A DNA stretch of 62,468 nt, taken from assembly GCA_022562155.1 (NCBI GenBank), contig JADFPV010000005.1, positions 1-62,468 of the forward strand, written 5' to 3'. Below the pieces are notes generated by a model. That model saw nothing but the letters and a program-made list of their open reading frames with translations, searched no databases and was not told the origin of the DNA. This DNA is from Chloroflexota bacterium (GTDB taxonomy: Bacteria; Chloroflexota; Dehalococcoidia; DSTF01; RBG-16-68-14). Both the position numbers and the translations under genes were made by a program. Each line of letters starts with the position of its first letter. Within the stretch, counting starts at the first letter, position 1. Positions 1 to 7,266 of this stretch are shown in pieces.

Positions 1-171
1 AATCAAAATGAATAGTTCGCCGCCACTACGGGAGTGTGAGATATTCCGCCAGGCGTGAACCTCATGGACGCTGAGAGTTGGCGCATCGATCGCCAGCGCG
101 GGGCCGGCCATCATAAGCGCCGGCAACAGGGCGGCCAGGACCAGGGCGGTTATCTTTGCCAGGCGTTTCAT
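1..171 (-). CDS. Secreted protein, N-terminal part (runs off window)
   Basis: The reading frame starts at an ATG at 171 that overlaps the stop of the preceding 59-aa gene (ATGA) and stays open to the window edge, giving 57 residues. The start MKRLAKITALVLAALLPALM followed by MAGPALA is a textbook Sec signal peptide with a cleavage site near residue 27. The visible mature part is short and polar, and no family is recognisable. Its place behind an ATPase gene and a small membrane protein suggests a secreted or virion component of the mobile element. That role is inference, and the protein is truncated only by the window edge. Confidence 0.55.
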   Translation of the reverse strand, partial: MKRLAKITALVLAALLPALMMAGPALAIDAPTLSVHEVHAWRNISHSRSGGELFILI

Positions 172-347
172 TCGTCGGCCTGTTTTTTGGTGGGCGTGAG
201 GATCGCCACCAGTTCAAGCGCCGCCCAGGCGAACGCGACCAGGGCCATGATAAATAGCACGGTGCCCAGGGGCAGGCTTACCGCCATGAATAGCGACCCC
301 AGGTAGATCAGGGCGACGCCGGCCAGGACTAAGAGGGGCGATTGCAT
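168..347 (-). CDS. Small two-helix membrane protein of the mobile element
   Basis: This is a 59-aa frame whose ATG overlaps the stop of the upstream ATPase gene (TAATG) and whose stop overlaps the next start (ATGA). Two hydrophobic stretches are visible, roughly residues 4-24 and 28-48, the first beginning MQSPLLVLAGVALIYLG. A short charged tail TPTKKQADE ends the protein. Translational coupling on both sides is the main argument that it is real. No family is recognised. Small membrane proteins beside Zot-like or packaging ATPases are common in filamentous and pleomorphic viruses, so a virion or assembly-membrane role is possible but unproven. Confidence 0.55.
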   Translation of the reverse strand: MQSPLLVLAGVALIYLGSLFMAVSLPLGTVLFIMALVAFAWAALELVAILTPTKKQADE

Positions 348-1303
348 TAGACGCCCGCCCCGGCTCTGATCCTTCCCGCTTCCTCCGGCTGGTCGGCGGC
401 GTATGCGTCCGCCAGGCCGTCAGGGATAAGCCACTCTCTTGATTGGCCGTGCCGGCTATTGACTGACAGGGCGAACCCGTAGAGTTGGAATTCCCGCAGG
501 GCCATCCCGATTTTCGTAGTGGTCACGTTGATGGCCGGTTCCAAGCTCGATAGGTAATACTGGACCGTCCCCGGCCGGACGGCGTTGGTGCCAGTGAGGG
601 CGCAGGAAATCACATATCCCCAGATGGCTTTAGTCTGAGTCAGTTGGGCGATAGCCCGTAGCTCTGAGGCCGTTTGCCGGGCCGATCCAACGGCAACGTA
701 ACGCTTGTGATCGTAGAGATTCATAAAGCGCCAGGCGTTTTTCAGGACCGCCCGACTTGATCGCTGGTGAATCATCGAGTCACGATTCCACGGCGCGCCG
801 ATCCTGATGTGGTGAACCGATTTGCCGGCCGTGGTGGTCTGACATAAAACCTGGTGATCTACCCGGCGCAAGAACCGCCCATTTATCTCGTTAGGGAATT
901 GAGTCGTCGCCACTATCTCAACACCCTGATGGCGCATCTGGATCATTACGCCGATGGTGTCCACTTGCACTGTTGCGCCGGTCCGCAGGTTGTTTAGATA
1001 TTCCTCCAGTTCGTCAAACAGAACGACGCAATTTGAGTAACCGTTATCTCTGAATACCGCCATATCTAATTCGCGCCCGAAGTTCACCGCGCCGTTATGA
1101 AAGAGGGGCACGCCCATCGCGTAGACCTGGGCGACGTGGCTAACCGCTGAGATACTTTTGCCTGATCCTTTCTCTCCGGTGTAGAGAGTGGTCGGCGGAT
1201 TTTCGGCCGGGATCACCGGGCCGCCGTTGTCTTCGATAGCGGCGGCGTGAGACGCCTCAACACTCTCCGGGGTGTAGATGTTGGATTTTTTGCGTCGCGG
1301 CAC
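347..1303 (-). CDS. Zot/packaging-type P-loop ATPase with C-terminal winged-helix-like region
   Basis: This 318-aa P-loop NTPase has Walker A GEKGSGKS at residues 43-50, Walker B VVLFDELEE at 93-101 and a sensor-type ATTQ at 132-135. The block MRHQGVEIVATTQFP followed by FLRRVDHQV matches the layout of Zot-like assembly proteins of filamentous phages and of related FtsK/HerA-type viral ATPases. The last 120 residues, after AIWGYVISCALTG, look like a winged-helix segment, which Zot proteins usually lack. There is no transmembrane helix. Two tiny membrane and secreted frames follow with overlapping starts and stops, so the three are one transcription unit. A DNA-extrusion or packaging motor is the best guess; plasmid mobilisation is an alternative. 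Confidence 0.6.
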   Translation of the reverse strand: MPRRKKSNIYTPESVEASHAAAIEDNGGPVIPAENPPTTLYTGEKGSGKSISAVSHVAQVYAMGVPLFHNGAVNFGRELDMAVFRDNGYSNCVVLFDELEEYLNNLRTGATVQVDTIGVMIQMRHQGVEIVATTQFPNEINGRFLRRVDHQVLCQTTTAGKSVHHIRIGAPWNRDSMIHQRSSRAVLKNAWRFMNLYDHKRYVAVGSARQTASELRAIAQLTQTKAIWGYVISCALTGTNAVRPGTVQYYLSSLEPAINVTTTKIGMALREFQLYGFALSVNSRHGQSREWLIPDGLADAYAADQPEEAGRIRAGAGV

Positions 1304-1362
1304 CTAGTACTCGTTTCAGATTCGTTACCAGTCGGATTAGAAGTGACACCAGTGTAAACGAA

Positions 1363-1392
1363 GGGAGCGCCCGCAGTTCTGCGGGCGCTCCC
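1363..1392 (-). terminator. Strong hairpin terminator after the DUF2238 gene
   Basis: Perfect 14-bp arms at 1363-1376 and 1379-1392 (GGGAGCGCCCGCAG and its complement) close on a 2-nt tip. It sits 32 nt past the stop of the minus-strand DUF2238 gene and before the ATPase gene. On the minus strand it is followed by TTCGTTT, so the U-tract is imperfect. It separates the two minus-strand transcription units. Confidence 0.6.
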
Positions 1393-1423
1393 TATGTTCA
1401 CGGCTGTTAGCTCGCGGGCCTGG

Positions 1424-2002
1424 TCAACCCTCGCGGCCACCTGATCTAATCGCCAGGAACGCCACCGAGCCGGCGAGGCCCAGCCCAAGGTCGCCTAGCG
1501 TGTCCGTGTACGCCGTTGCTAGCTCGGGCGAATTGCGAATAAACGTGACGTACTCCATTAGTTCCCAAAGGATGGCGGTCGTAGCTCCAAACCCGATACC
1601 CAGGAGACCGACGACAAGCGCAGTTAGGTTAGACCAGCGAACCAGCAGCACAAATCCGGCTGTGAGCAAGGCCCAATTCATGAAGTGGTTGGCGTCGTCC
1701 CACCAGCCGATGCTGTCGTAGAGATTCAATGCGTTTCCCACAGTGTCGATGAGGAATGGTGCCGTGATGAGCAGGTCCGCCGCGAAGGGGTAAGGTCGTT
1801 CCCGGGCGAACAGCCACCAGCCGACAGGAACCATCATGGTAGCAAGCGGGTAGGCAATCGCTCGTCCGGTCATCGCCTTGCCGGCAAATTGGGCTAGGTC
1901 AGGGTTCAGCGCCCCGAAGACGAGCAGAGCGACGAGGAGCGCTTTGGCGGCAATGTCAGCGATGAGTCCGACGCGGCTGTACATCGGGTATGAGTGTATC
2001 AA
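1424..2002 (-). CDS. DUF2238 (YjdF-like) integral membrane protein
   Basis: The 192-aa polytopic membrane protein has about five hydrophobic segments. The motifs DDANHF near residue 105, WELMEY near residue 148 and DTLGDLGLGLAGS near residue 168 are the conserved acidic and histidine positions of the DUF2238/YjdF family. The biochemical role of this family is unknown. The gene ends 32 nt before a strong hairpin and starts about 30 nt left of the broken tRNA-Gly. It is therefore the outermost gene on this side of the attachment-site scar, and could be element cargo. Confidence 0.65.
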   Translation of the reverse strand: MIHSYPMYSRVGLIADIAAKALLVALLVFGALNPDLAQFAGKAMTGRAIAYPLATMMVPVGWWLFARERPYPFAADLLITAPFLIDTVGNALNLYDSIGWWDDANHFMNWALLTAGFVLLVRWSNLTALVVGLLGIGFGATTAILWELMEYVTFIRNSPELATAYTDTLGDLGLGLAGSVAFLAIRSGGREG

Positions 2003-2033
2003 GGAGACTGCAGCGGCGAAGACCGGTCCGCAA

Positions 2034-2081
2034 TGCTTCCCAAGCAGAGGGTCGCGAGTTCGACTCTCGTCTCCCGCTCCA
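2034..2081 (+). pseudogene. tRNA-Gly(CCC) 3' half, attR-like
   Basis: From TGCTTCCCAAGCA (2034-2046, anticodon stem-loop with CCC) the sequence continues through variable loop, T-arm (GAGTTCGACTC region) and acceptor strand to an encoded CCA at 2079-2081. Left of 2034 the sequence does not form the D-arm or 5' acceptor strand. The gene is therefore cut exactly at the anticodon stem. The same core recurs at 4036-4048 and 27050-27062. Confidence 0.8.
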
Positions 2082-2090
2082 CCCCAACAT

Positions 2091-2291
2091 CTAATGCTTC
2101 TCTGGTAGCTTGGGTGGCAGAACGGCTAGACTCGCCTGCGCATACCTGCGGTCTTCACAGCTGACATCAACAGTTATGCCGCTGGCTTCGCCGACAGCGA
2201 TAACAGCAAAACAGGCTTCATCGAAAGGCTTCTCGGCGGGATCGAGGATGGTTTCCTCAGCCTCGTCAATGAGGGCTTCCAGTTCGGCCAT
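2091..2291 (-). CDS. Hypothetical small acidic protein (doubtful)
   Basis: The 66-aa frame starting MAELEALIDEAEETILDP is acidic, and its complement reads as a serine-rich nonsense frame, which slightly favours coding on this strand. The frame is open a further 17 codons upstream with plausible sequence (HPAAWDEVLDVIAEAET) but has no start there. The N-terminus may therefore be lost. It lies just past the tRNA-Gly 3' half. No family is recognised, and it may be a remnant. Confidence 0.3.
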   Translation of the reverse strand: MAELEALIDEAEETILDPAEKPFDEACFAVIAVGEASGITVDVSCEDRRYAQASLAVLPPKLPEKH

Positions 2292-2528
2292 CGTCTCCGC
2301 TTCCGCGATGACATCAAGTACTTCGTCCCACGCGGCGGGATGTTTGGCTCGTCATTCGCTTCTCTGCGGCGTTGGCGCTGTCCAGGGGCGTGAGGCGTCG
2401 GGCTTCGCCCATGGCACTCTCAGTTTACAGCAGCTAGCAAGGCCCTTCGCTCCTGCTGCCCTCAGTGCTGTAAGATAAGGCCTCAATCGCGCATGGCGCG
2501 CATACGGCTGGTAGGAGGCAGGGCCCGC

Positions 2529-2837
2529 GTGGAACCGCGCATCCAGTACGCCAAGACCGAGGACGGCGTGAGCATTGCCTATGCCAGCGAACGCGAAGGA
2601 ACAACGTTAGTCTATTTGGCCTTCGCCCCGGTATCTCACGTCCAGCGAGGCTTGGATATGTTTCCGAACATTTTCCCGCCGATGACAACGAACTTCCGTC
2701 TTATCCGATTCGACCCCTGTGGCACAGGTCTCTCCGACCGAGGTGAGATCGACTTTTCCATGCAGGCGATGACGCGTGACTTCGACGCCGTTGTCGAGCG
2801 CATTGGCCTCCAGTCGTTTGCCATTGGACGGGGTTAA
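2529..2837 (+). pseudogene. Alpha/beta-hydrolase-cyclase fusion, N-terminal fragment
   Basis: A GTG start at 2529 follows AGGAGG at 2514-2519 and gives VEPRIQYAKTEDGVSIAYAS, the usual N-terminus of alpha/beta-hydrolase domains fused to class III nucleotidyl cyclases. The motif FDPCGTGLSDRG is also present. The frame stops after about 102 residues at FAIGRG, just where the nucleophile elbow (GxSxG) should follow, so no catalytic serine is encoded. A matching C-terminal cyclase fragment lies at 3322-3525. The two are probably ends of one former gene whose middle has been lost and replaced by a DUF1330 gene. Confidence 0.55.
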
Positions 2838-2943
2838 TAAAGTGTAGTAGCCACTACTTGACCTGACCGACGTGGATTATCCGACATGAATCCACCATCT
2901 ATCATAGGAAGAGAGACCAGCAACAGAAGGAGGGAGAGCGCTA

Positions 2944-3225
2944 ATGGCAGCGTATATAATCTTTGAGGTAGAAGTCACCGACCCGGAGGCGACGGATGAA
3001 TATGCCAAACTTGCTGGCGAGTCCCTGGCACCCTTGCAGGCGAAGCCAATAATTCATGGCGGTATGGTAGAGGTATTGGATGGAGACTGGGAACCCAAGA
3101 CGTTGGTAATGGTGGAATTCGAAAGCATGGAGCAAGCTCGGCAGTGGTACAAGTCGCCAGCATACGCCAAAGCAAAGGATGTTCTTATACCGTACAGCAA
3201 TGTAATCTTGATTGAAGGCGTGTAA
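2944..3225 (+). CDS. DUF1330 family protein
   Basis: This 93-aa protein belongs to the DUF1330 ferredoxin-like-fold family. The typical pattern is an N-terminal strand MAAYIIFEVEVTDPE, a central GGMVEVLDGDWEPK and FESMEQARQWYKSPAYAKA. Its length is normal for the family and it appears intact. A strong Shine-Dalgarno AGGAGG ends about 10 nt before the ATG. The family resembles small ABM-like monooxygenases, but its substrate is unknown. It sits between two pieces of a broken hydrolase-cyclase gene, so it probably arrived with the rearrangement. Confidence 0.75.
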   Translation: MAAYIIFEVEVTDPEATDEYAKLAGESLAPLQAKPIIHGGMVEVLDGDWEPKTLVMVEFESMEQARQWYKSPAYAKAKDVLIPYSNVILIEGV

Positions 3226-3321
3226 GACACCGGTTGCAAAATTGGGAGCCGTCGCAATACGGGCCAAGAAGCGGGCTTCATTTCTTGCCATTCAACAACC
3301 CACAAAAGAGAAAACCCGCCA

Positions 3322-3525
3322 ATGGAGCAAGACCTCTTCGGTGCCTCCGCGCAGCTCGCCCGGCGCATCTGCGATCACGCGGAGGCGAGGCAGATCCTGG
3401 CCGCGAACGTCGTGCGCGAACTCGCGGCCGGAAAGCAGTTCCTGTTCGCTGATCTGGGCGAAACTGAACTGCGCGGCTTCGAAGACCCGGTCACGCTCTG
3501 GGAGCTACCCTGGCAAGACGGCTAG
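3322..3525 (+). pseudogene. Class III nucleotidyl cyclase, C-terminal fragment
   Basis: The 67 residues from EQDLFGASAQLARRICDHAE through FLFADLGETELRGFEDPVTL to LWELPW are the usual end of bacterial class III adenylate/guanylate cyclase domains found in signalling fusions. Only the last part is present. The metal-binding aspartates and transition-state residues lie upstream in intact family members and are missing here. The first codons have no ribosome-binding site. It is most simply the C-terminus of the gene whose N-terminus is at 2529-2837. Confidence 0.55.
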
Positions 3526-3874
3526 TTCTACGCCGAAACTCACACCACATAACTGGGCCAGTTTGGGTTGGCTTCTCCCTTCTGAAGCACAGCGCTTAGC
3601 GCGAGATACTCAGAAAGCAGATGGCCACTCGCGCACCAAGCGACTAGGCTCACATTTCCCAGATTAGCCGGATGGGAGCGTCATAATCCGGTAAGAGTAC
3701 TGCCCCACATACCGCTTACACGGGCATCATGGCCAGTGAGTGTGCTAGACTCGCCGTGTTTAGCGGGATCTAGCTCTGGATAACAGACATTTGCGAGGGA
3801 GCGAATGCCAGAGAGGATTTGAGGATGAGATCCATTTGATCGGATAGCACAGGTCACCACACTCGGCTCTGGAT

Positions 3875-3915
3875 TTGGGAACAAGAGGTCCGCGGTTCGA
3901 ATCTGCGCCGTGCGA
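3875..3915 (+). pseudogene. tRNA-Pro(GGG)-like 3' half
   Basis: From TTTGGGAACAAGAGG the sequence reads like a tRNA anticodon loop (GGG) and 3' stem, then a T-arm (CGCGG TTCGAAT CTGCG) and an acceptor-like CCGTGCGA. The 5' anticodon arm does not pair with it, and no D-arm lies upstream. It therefore looks like another tRNA cut at the anticodon loop. No CCA is encoded. The rest of 3526-4035 holds no recognisable gene. Confidence 0.35.
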
Positions 3916-3984
3916 TTGTAACAGAGCTGGCTATCTCGCTCCGCCTGCCTCCTGTGGTGAAGCTGTCGGCAGCTGATAACAATC

Positions 3985-4026
3985 CGCTCTAGTGCTCGCT
4001 GTCCCAGCTACGGCGCTCTAGTGCTC
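3985..4026. repeat. Pair of 13-bp direct repeats beside the tRNA-Gly core
   Basis: CGCTCTAGTGCTC occurs at 3985-3997 and again at 4014-4026, a 29-bp period. The second copy ends 9 bp before the 13-bp core of the tRNA-Gly 5' half. The position and spacing resemble arm-type binding sites of a tyrosine integrase on the element side of an attachment site. This function is inferred from position only. Confidence 0.45.
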
Positions 4027-4035
4027 ACAGCGCCA

Positions 4036-4075
4036 TGCTTGGGAAGCAGATGCTCTACCACTGAGCTACTCCCGC
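4036..4075 (-). pseudogene. tRNA-Gly(CCC) 5' half, attL-like
   Basis: Read on the minus strand from 4075: acceptor strand GCGGGAG, D-arm (TAGCTCAGTGGTAGAGC) and 5' anticodon stem, then the core TGCTTCCCAAGCA at 4048-4036. After the core the sequence changes to TGGCGCTG and no T-arm follows. Joined to the 3' half at 2034-2081 it would rebuild a complete tRNA-Gly(CCC), but the two halves lie on opposite strands. Confidence 0.8.
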
Positions 4076-4116
4076 TCGGTCACGCGCGACGCCATTGTAG
4101 CAGAGCGCCAGAGCGG

Positions 4117-4608
4117 TCAGGCGTCTATGTCTTCAGGGCTCTCATGATCGTCGTCGGGTGAGGTCTGCTGGCCAAACAACCTTCGGAAGAGCGGTGGATC
4201 GTCACGGCGGCCAGAGATGTATTCGGAGAACGGTCGCATCTCCAATATCAAAAAGATCAGCACGGCCCCGACTAGCGCCACGAGATAGAGTTCAAGGCCG
4301 ATGAGCACGCCGATTGCGGCCACGGCCCAGATAGTTGCCGCTGTAGTGATGCCTCGAAGATTGCTGCCGTCCCTAAAAATGATGCCAGCGCCGAGAAAGC
4401 CGATGCCTGTAACGATGTTGGCAACCACCCGGTCCATTCCGAGCACTTCGTTCGCCGCGGTGAACATGGCTGCGCCTGCCGCCACGAGGGCCATCGTGCG
4501 CAACCCCGCGACGTACTGGCGGCGGTCGCGCTGCCAGCCGACGACACCGCCGCAGAACGCGGCCAGCAGCACCTTGCCTACGACTTCTGCCTGTTCCGCA
4601 AAATCCAT
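4117..4608 (-). CDS. MgtC/SapB family membrane protein
   Basis: This is a 163-aa inner-membrane protein. The MgtC signature is clear: GGVVGWQRDRR near residue 20, GLRTMALVAAGAAMF near 35, and GIGFLGAGIIFRDG near 68, followed by an AATIWAVAAIG helix. The length fits MgtC proteins that lack the long cytosolic C-terminal domain; here the tail is a short acidic stretch. The family is linked to magnesium limitation, pH homeostasis and modulation of the F-type ATPase. It is the first ordinary chromosomal gene right of the tRNA-Gly scar. Confidence 0.85.
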   Translation of the reverse strand: MDFAEQAEVVGKVLLAAFCGGVVGWQRDRRQYVAGLRTMALVAAGAAMFTAANEVLGMDRVVANIVTGIGFLGAGIIFRDGSNLRGITTAATIWAVAAIGVLIGLELYLVALVGAVLIFLILEMRPFSEYISGRRDDPPLFRRLFGQQTSPDDDHESPEDIDA

Positions 4609-4673
4609 AACGAGCTAGCCGCACTCGATGCGGCGCGGCCATTGTAGCATCGACGCCTCAGCGAGGCGTCCGG

Positions 4674-5690
4674 CTACTGGTAGATGACGACTGCGGGTGT
4701 GGGCTTCAGGAAGAGCACGTCTTCCTCTGACATCAGATCCGGGTCGTACTCGAAAAAGAGCTTGATAGCGGCGTGTGCGGCGTAGGGACGGGCCGCAAAC
4801 TCTTCGTAGGTAGCGCGTTTGACCGCTGCCGGTCCGAAGCCGTCCATGTCGATGATCAGCTCGACGCCCGGAAAGTAATCGATTGTGTCGGCCCCGAGGA
4901 GCATCTCATCCAGGAACTGATGCACCATGAGCAGCTTCGGGGGGAGCCGTTCGGCGACCACGAGGTCTTGTAGCATCGTCTGAGCGACCTCGATGTCGGC
5001 AGCGTTCAGGCTGCCGATGATGTCTCCCGGCGCGTATCTGCTGTCGACCGCGAACTCCGGATCGAGGGCGAGGTGAACGTTCGGGCGGCTGAGATAGGGG
5101 AGCACCTTTTCGATCTCATCCGCCACAGAACTTCGGCCGATCTGGAGGTCCAAGAAGAGCAGCATGTCGCGCTCTTCAGTCAGAGCAAGGTAGCGGTCCA
5201 GCGTTTCGTCATCGACGTACTGGAGGTACAGACCGTTGTCAGTTGGGTGGGGTTGAGCCACCGCGTACACCAGATGGATGGCTGGGATCACGTCTAACGG
5301 TCCGTTGAGCTTGTCGTAGCGGGCAGCATGGGTCTCGAGGAGATCGGCTACCGCTTCCAGGTCGTCGCTGCCAAGTATGCCCATCAGTTCGGTATACGGA
5401 TTGCCGTAGTAACTCACGATTTGATGCTGCGACAGAAGGGAGAGGCGCGATGCCAGCACTGCGGTCATGCTAGGAAAGCGCGTGGCCAGGTTCGTCAGCC
5501 ACAGCGGCTCGAGCGGGCGTGGTGGGTCCATGGGCGTCGATGGCAGGGCGACGCGGTCGCTGGCTGTCGTCTGCCGGCTGGTGGCCTCAGCGCTGTTGTC
5601 GGGCGGTACTGCCACCGTGAGCGTCACGAGCGCCACGATCGCGCCGAGCAGCAGGATGGAAAAGCGCCTGTCGGCACTTACTGCAGTCAT
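4674..5690 (-). CDS. Secreted protein of unknown function, TIM-barrel-like family
   Basis: The 338-aa protein has an N-terminal signal or anchor (FSILLLGAIVALVTLTVAV, residues 10-28) and a Ser/Thr-rich linker. The globular part contains SYYGNPYTELMGILGS, PAIHLVYAVAQPHP, LLFLDLQIGRSSV, VHLALDPEF, LLMVHQFLDEM and ELIIDMDGFG. This order of strands ending in short motifs matches a family of exported proteins seen in Actinobacteria and Chloroflexota, probably TIM-barrel-like. No enzymatic activity is established to my knowledge. The gene stands alone between mgtC and the ABC transporter cluster. Confidence 0.55.
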   Translation of the reverse strand: MTAVSADRRFSILLLGAIVALVTLTVAVPPDNSAEATSRQTTASDRVALPSTPMDPPRPLEPLWLTNLATRFPSMTAVLASRLSLLSQHQIVSYYGNPYTELMGILGSDDLEAVADLLETHAARYDKLNGPLDVIPAIHLVYAVAQPHPTDNGLYLQYVDDETLDRYLALTEERDMLLFLDLQIGRSSVADEIEKVLPYLSRPNVHLALDPEFAVDSRYAPGDIIGSLNAADIEVAQTMLQDLVVAERLPPKLLMVHQFLDEMLLGADTIDYFPGVELIIDMDGFGPAAVKRATYEEFAARPYAAHAAIKLFFEYDPDLMSEEDVLFLKPTPAVVIYQ

Positions 5691-5789
5691 GCTGGTGAAG
5701 TTCCTGTAGGTTACTGGACGCCTGTCCGGCCGAGGTACCTACCACGGTACTTCAGGTCCAGGGGGAAATCGAGCGGTTATGGTGAGGTG

Positions 5790-6611
5790 CTAGAAATTTC
5801 TTGTGTCGCTCGTGCGAGCGAGAAGCGAACCAGCCAGGGCCGTGATCGCGGCGCCTACCATAAAGATGATCCCGTTGCGGATTGGCGCCCAGGCTAGCTC
5901 CTGCCCCAGCTGTAGGAACTCGTGAGAGACGTAGTCATCCGCGCCGTCGGCGGCGACTCGAAACGCGAAGCGGACCGCGACGGCGAAGGCAAGGAATGGC
6001 GCTGACGCAAGCAAGAGGCTAACGCCGACGGCGACGATACGGCCGTATCCTCGTGTGACCGAGGCGAGGGCGACGGCCAGGCCAGCCGCGATAACGCCTA
6101 GAGCAATCGTGAGTCCGTATGAGACCCTATGTGGTGCGGGACGGAGGATGTCGATGCCCCGCCGGAGCGCGCCTTCTGTTGAGAAGAAGCCTTCGTCGCC
6201 TTCGCGCCCCTCAAGCAGTACCGAGGCGCCGTCTTTATGGAGGCGTTCGGCCGCGCGCGCGAGGAGCAACTCTCGGAACTCCGCGCGATCGCCGGCCAAC
6301 ACCTCCTCGGCCGTGAACAGGACCGGCACCGGGAAGTCGGTGAGGGCGACTTGGCCGGTCGTCTCGCTCGCGCGCTCGCGGAGGATCTCGTACTCGGCGT
6401 CGAGGAAGCTATCGACCTCAGTGAGGATCGCGAGGCTCTGGGCGAGGCTCCGCTTTGCGGAGCCCTCCGCGGTGATGTTCGCGAAGGCCAGCGAGCAGAG
6501 CAAGCCGGCTGTGACGAACGCCAGGACGGTTCCCAGCGTCCACTTCGCCCGCCCCGCAGTGTCCTCGTCGCGAAGCTGACGTTCGAGAGAGGACGGCGGC
6601 CCGGGCCTCAT
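5790..6611 (-). CDS. Membrane protein of unknown function, last gene of ABC/RDD operon
   Basis: This 273-aa protein has about four hydrophobic helices: residues 25-45, about 165-185, 192-215 and near 245-265. The extracytoplasmic region between the first two is about 120 residues and rich in Ala, Arg and Glu. The ATG overlaps the stop of the RDD gene (ATGA), so it is translationally coupled. No family is recognised. It may be an accessory subunit of the neighbouring ABC-2 transporters; this rests on operon position only. Confidence 0.6.
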   Translation of the reverse strand: MRPGPPSSLERQLRDEDTAGRAKWTLGTVLAFVTAGLLCSLAFANITAEGSAKRSLAQSLAILTEVDSFLDAEYEILRERASETTGQVALTDFPVPVLFTAEEVLAGDRAEFRELLLARAAERLHKDGASVLLEGREGDEGFFSTEGALRRGIDILRPAPHRVSYGLTIALGVIAAGLAVALASVTRGYGRIVAVGVSLLLASAPFLAFAVAVRFAFRVAADGADDYVSHEFLQLGQELAWAPIRNGIIFMVGAAITALAGSLLARTSDTRNF

Positions 6612-7186
6612 GCCTGTTCCGCCGCGACGACCCGTGTGCGGGCGAGCCGGTCGTGGACGCCCCGTCGTTCTGAGTCGAGCGCCATCGTCGCGAAACTCAC
6701 GATGGGTACGGCGATACAGAGGAGCACCAGGGCTAGCGTCAGCACCAGAACGCTGCGACTGAGCGTCACGGAGGTGGCGTATGCCGCCAGCAGCGTCCAG
6801 ACAGGGACCAGGAGGGGGTGGTACAAGACGGGGTTAAGGCCGAACCATCGCAGCAGAACCCCGCCTGCAGTCCGGACGCCAGGCCCGACGAACGTCGCCT
6901 TGATGCCGACCACGTACATCCCAATCGATTGCGCGCGCCAGCGGTCCAGCATCAGGTTGAACAGCGACCAAGAGACGAGCGGACCTCCGATAAGGATCGC
7001 GATGAAGGCGTTGTACGCGGCATCGGGCGGGTCATCCTTGCCCCAGTCGCTCGTGAAGAGGAGGACGGCCCCGCCGATCACGAAGAAGATAAGCAGGAAC
7101 ACGAGCAGGACGATCGAATCGATGAGGTACCCCGCGATGCGCGTGCCGAAGCTGGCCGGAGTGCGCGAGGAACTGGACGGCGCCAT
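6608..7186 (-). CDS. RDD family membrane protein
   Basis: The 192-aa protein shows the RDD pattern: FGTRIAGYLIDSIVLLVFLL in the first helix with the conserved Arg and Asp, and RAQSIGMYVVGIKA before the later helices. I chose the ATG at 7186 because AGAGAGG lies just upstream. A longer frame opens at 7225, but a TATAAT box sits at 7239-7234 almost touching that codon. RDD proteins are small polytopic proteins of uncertain, possibly transport-related, function. The gene follows an ABC-2 permease by about 80 nt and overlaps the next gene. Confidence 0.7.
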   Translation of the reverse strand: MAPSSSSRTPASFGTRIAGYLIDSIVLLVFLLIFFVIGGAVLLFTSDWGKDDPPDAAYNAFIAILIGGPLVSWSLFNLMLDRWRAQSIGMYVVGIKATFVGPGVRTAGGVLLRWFGLNPVLYHPLLVPVWTLLAAYATSVTLSRSVLVLTLALVLLCIAVPIVSFATMALDSERRGVHDRLARTRVVAAEQA

Positions 7187-7266
7187 CGTCGCCTCTCTAG
7201 CACGATATCCAGATGTAGCGACCATCCGCCGCGATTATAGCACTCGTCTCGGTCGCCGTACGGCGG

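Larger units (their letters stand above)
1..2046. mobile_element. Right end of a tRNA-Gly-integrated, possibly virus-like element
   Basis: The viral-type ATPase cassette (1-1303) and the DUF2238 gene (1424-2002) end at a broken tRNA-Gly(CCC) at 2034. The tRNA 3' half lies to the right of the crossover core, and the sequence to its left is unrelated to a tRNA 5' half. This is the geometry of an attR junction. No integrase is inside the window. The DUF2238 gene may be cargo or host. The left limit is outside the window. Confidence 0.5.

Noticed and set aside
2034-2081. Functional tRNA-Gly gene
   Set aside because: Neither this copy nor those at 4036 and 26991 has both acceptor strands, so none can give a mature tRNA.
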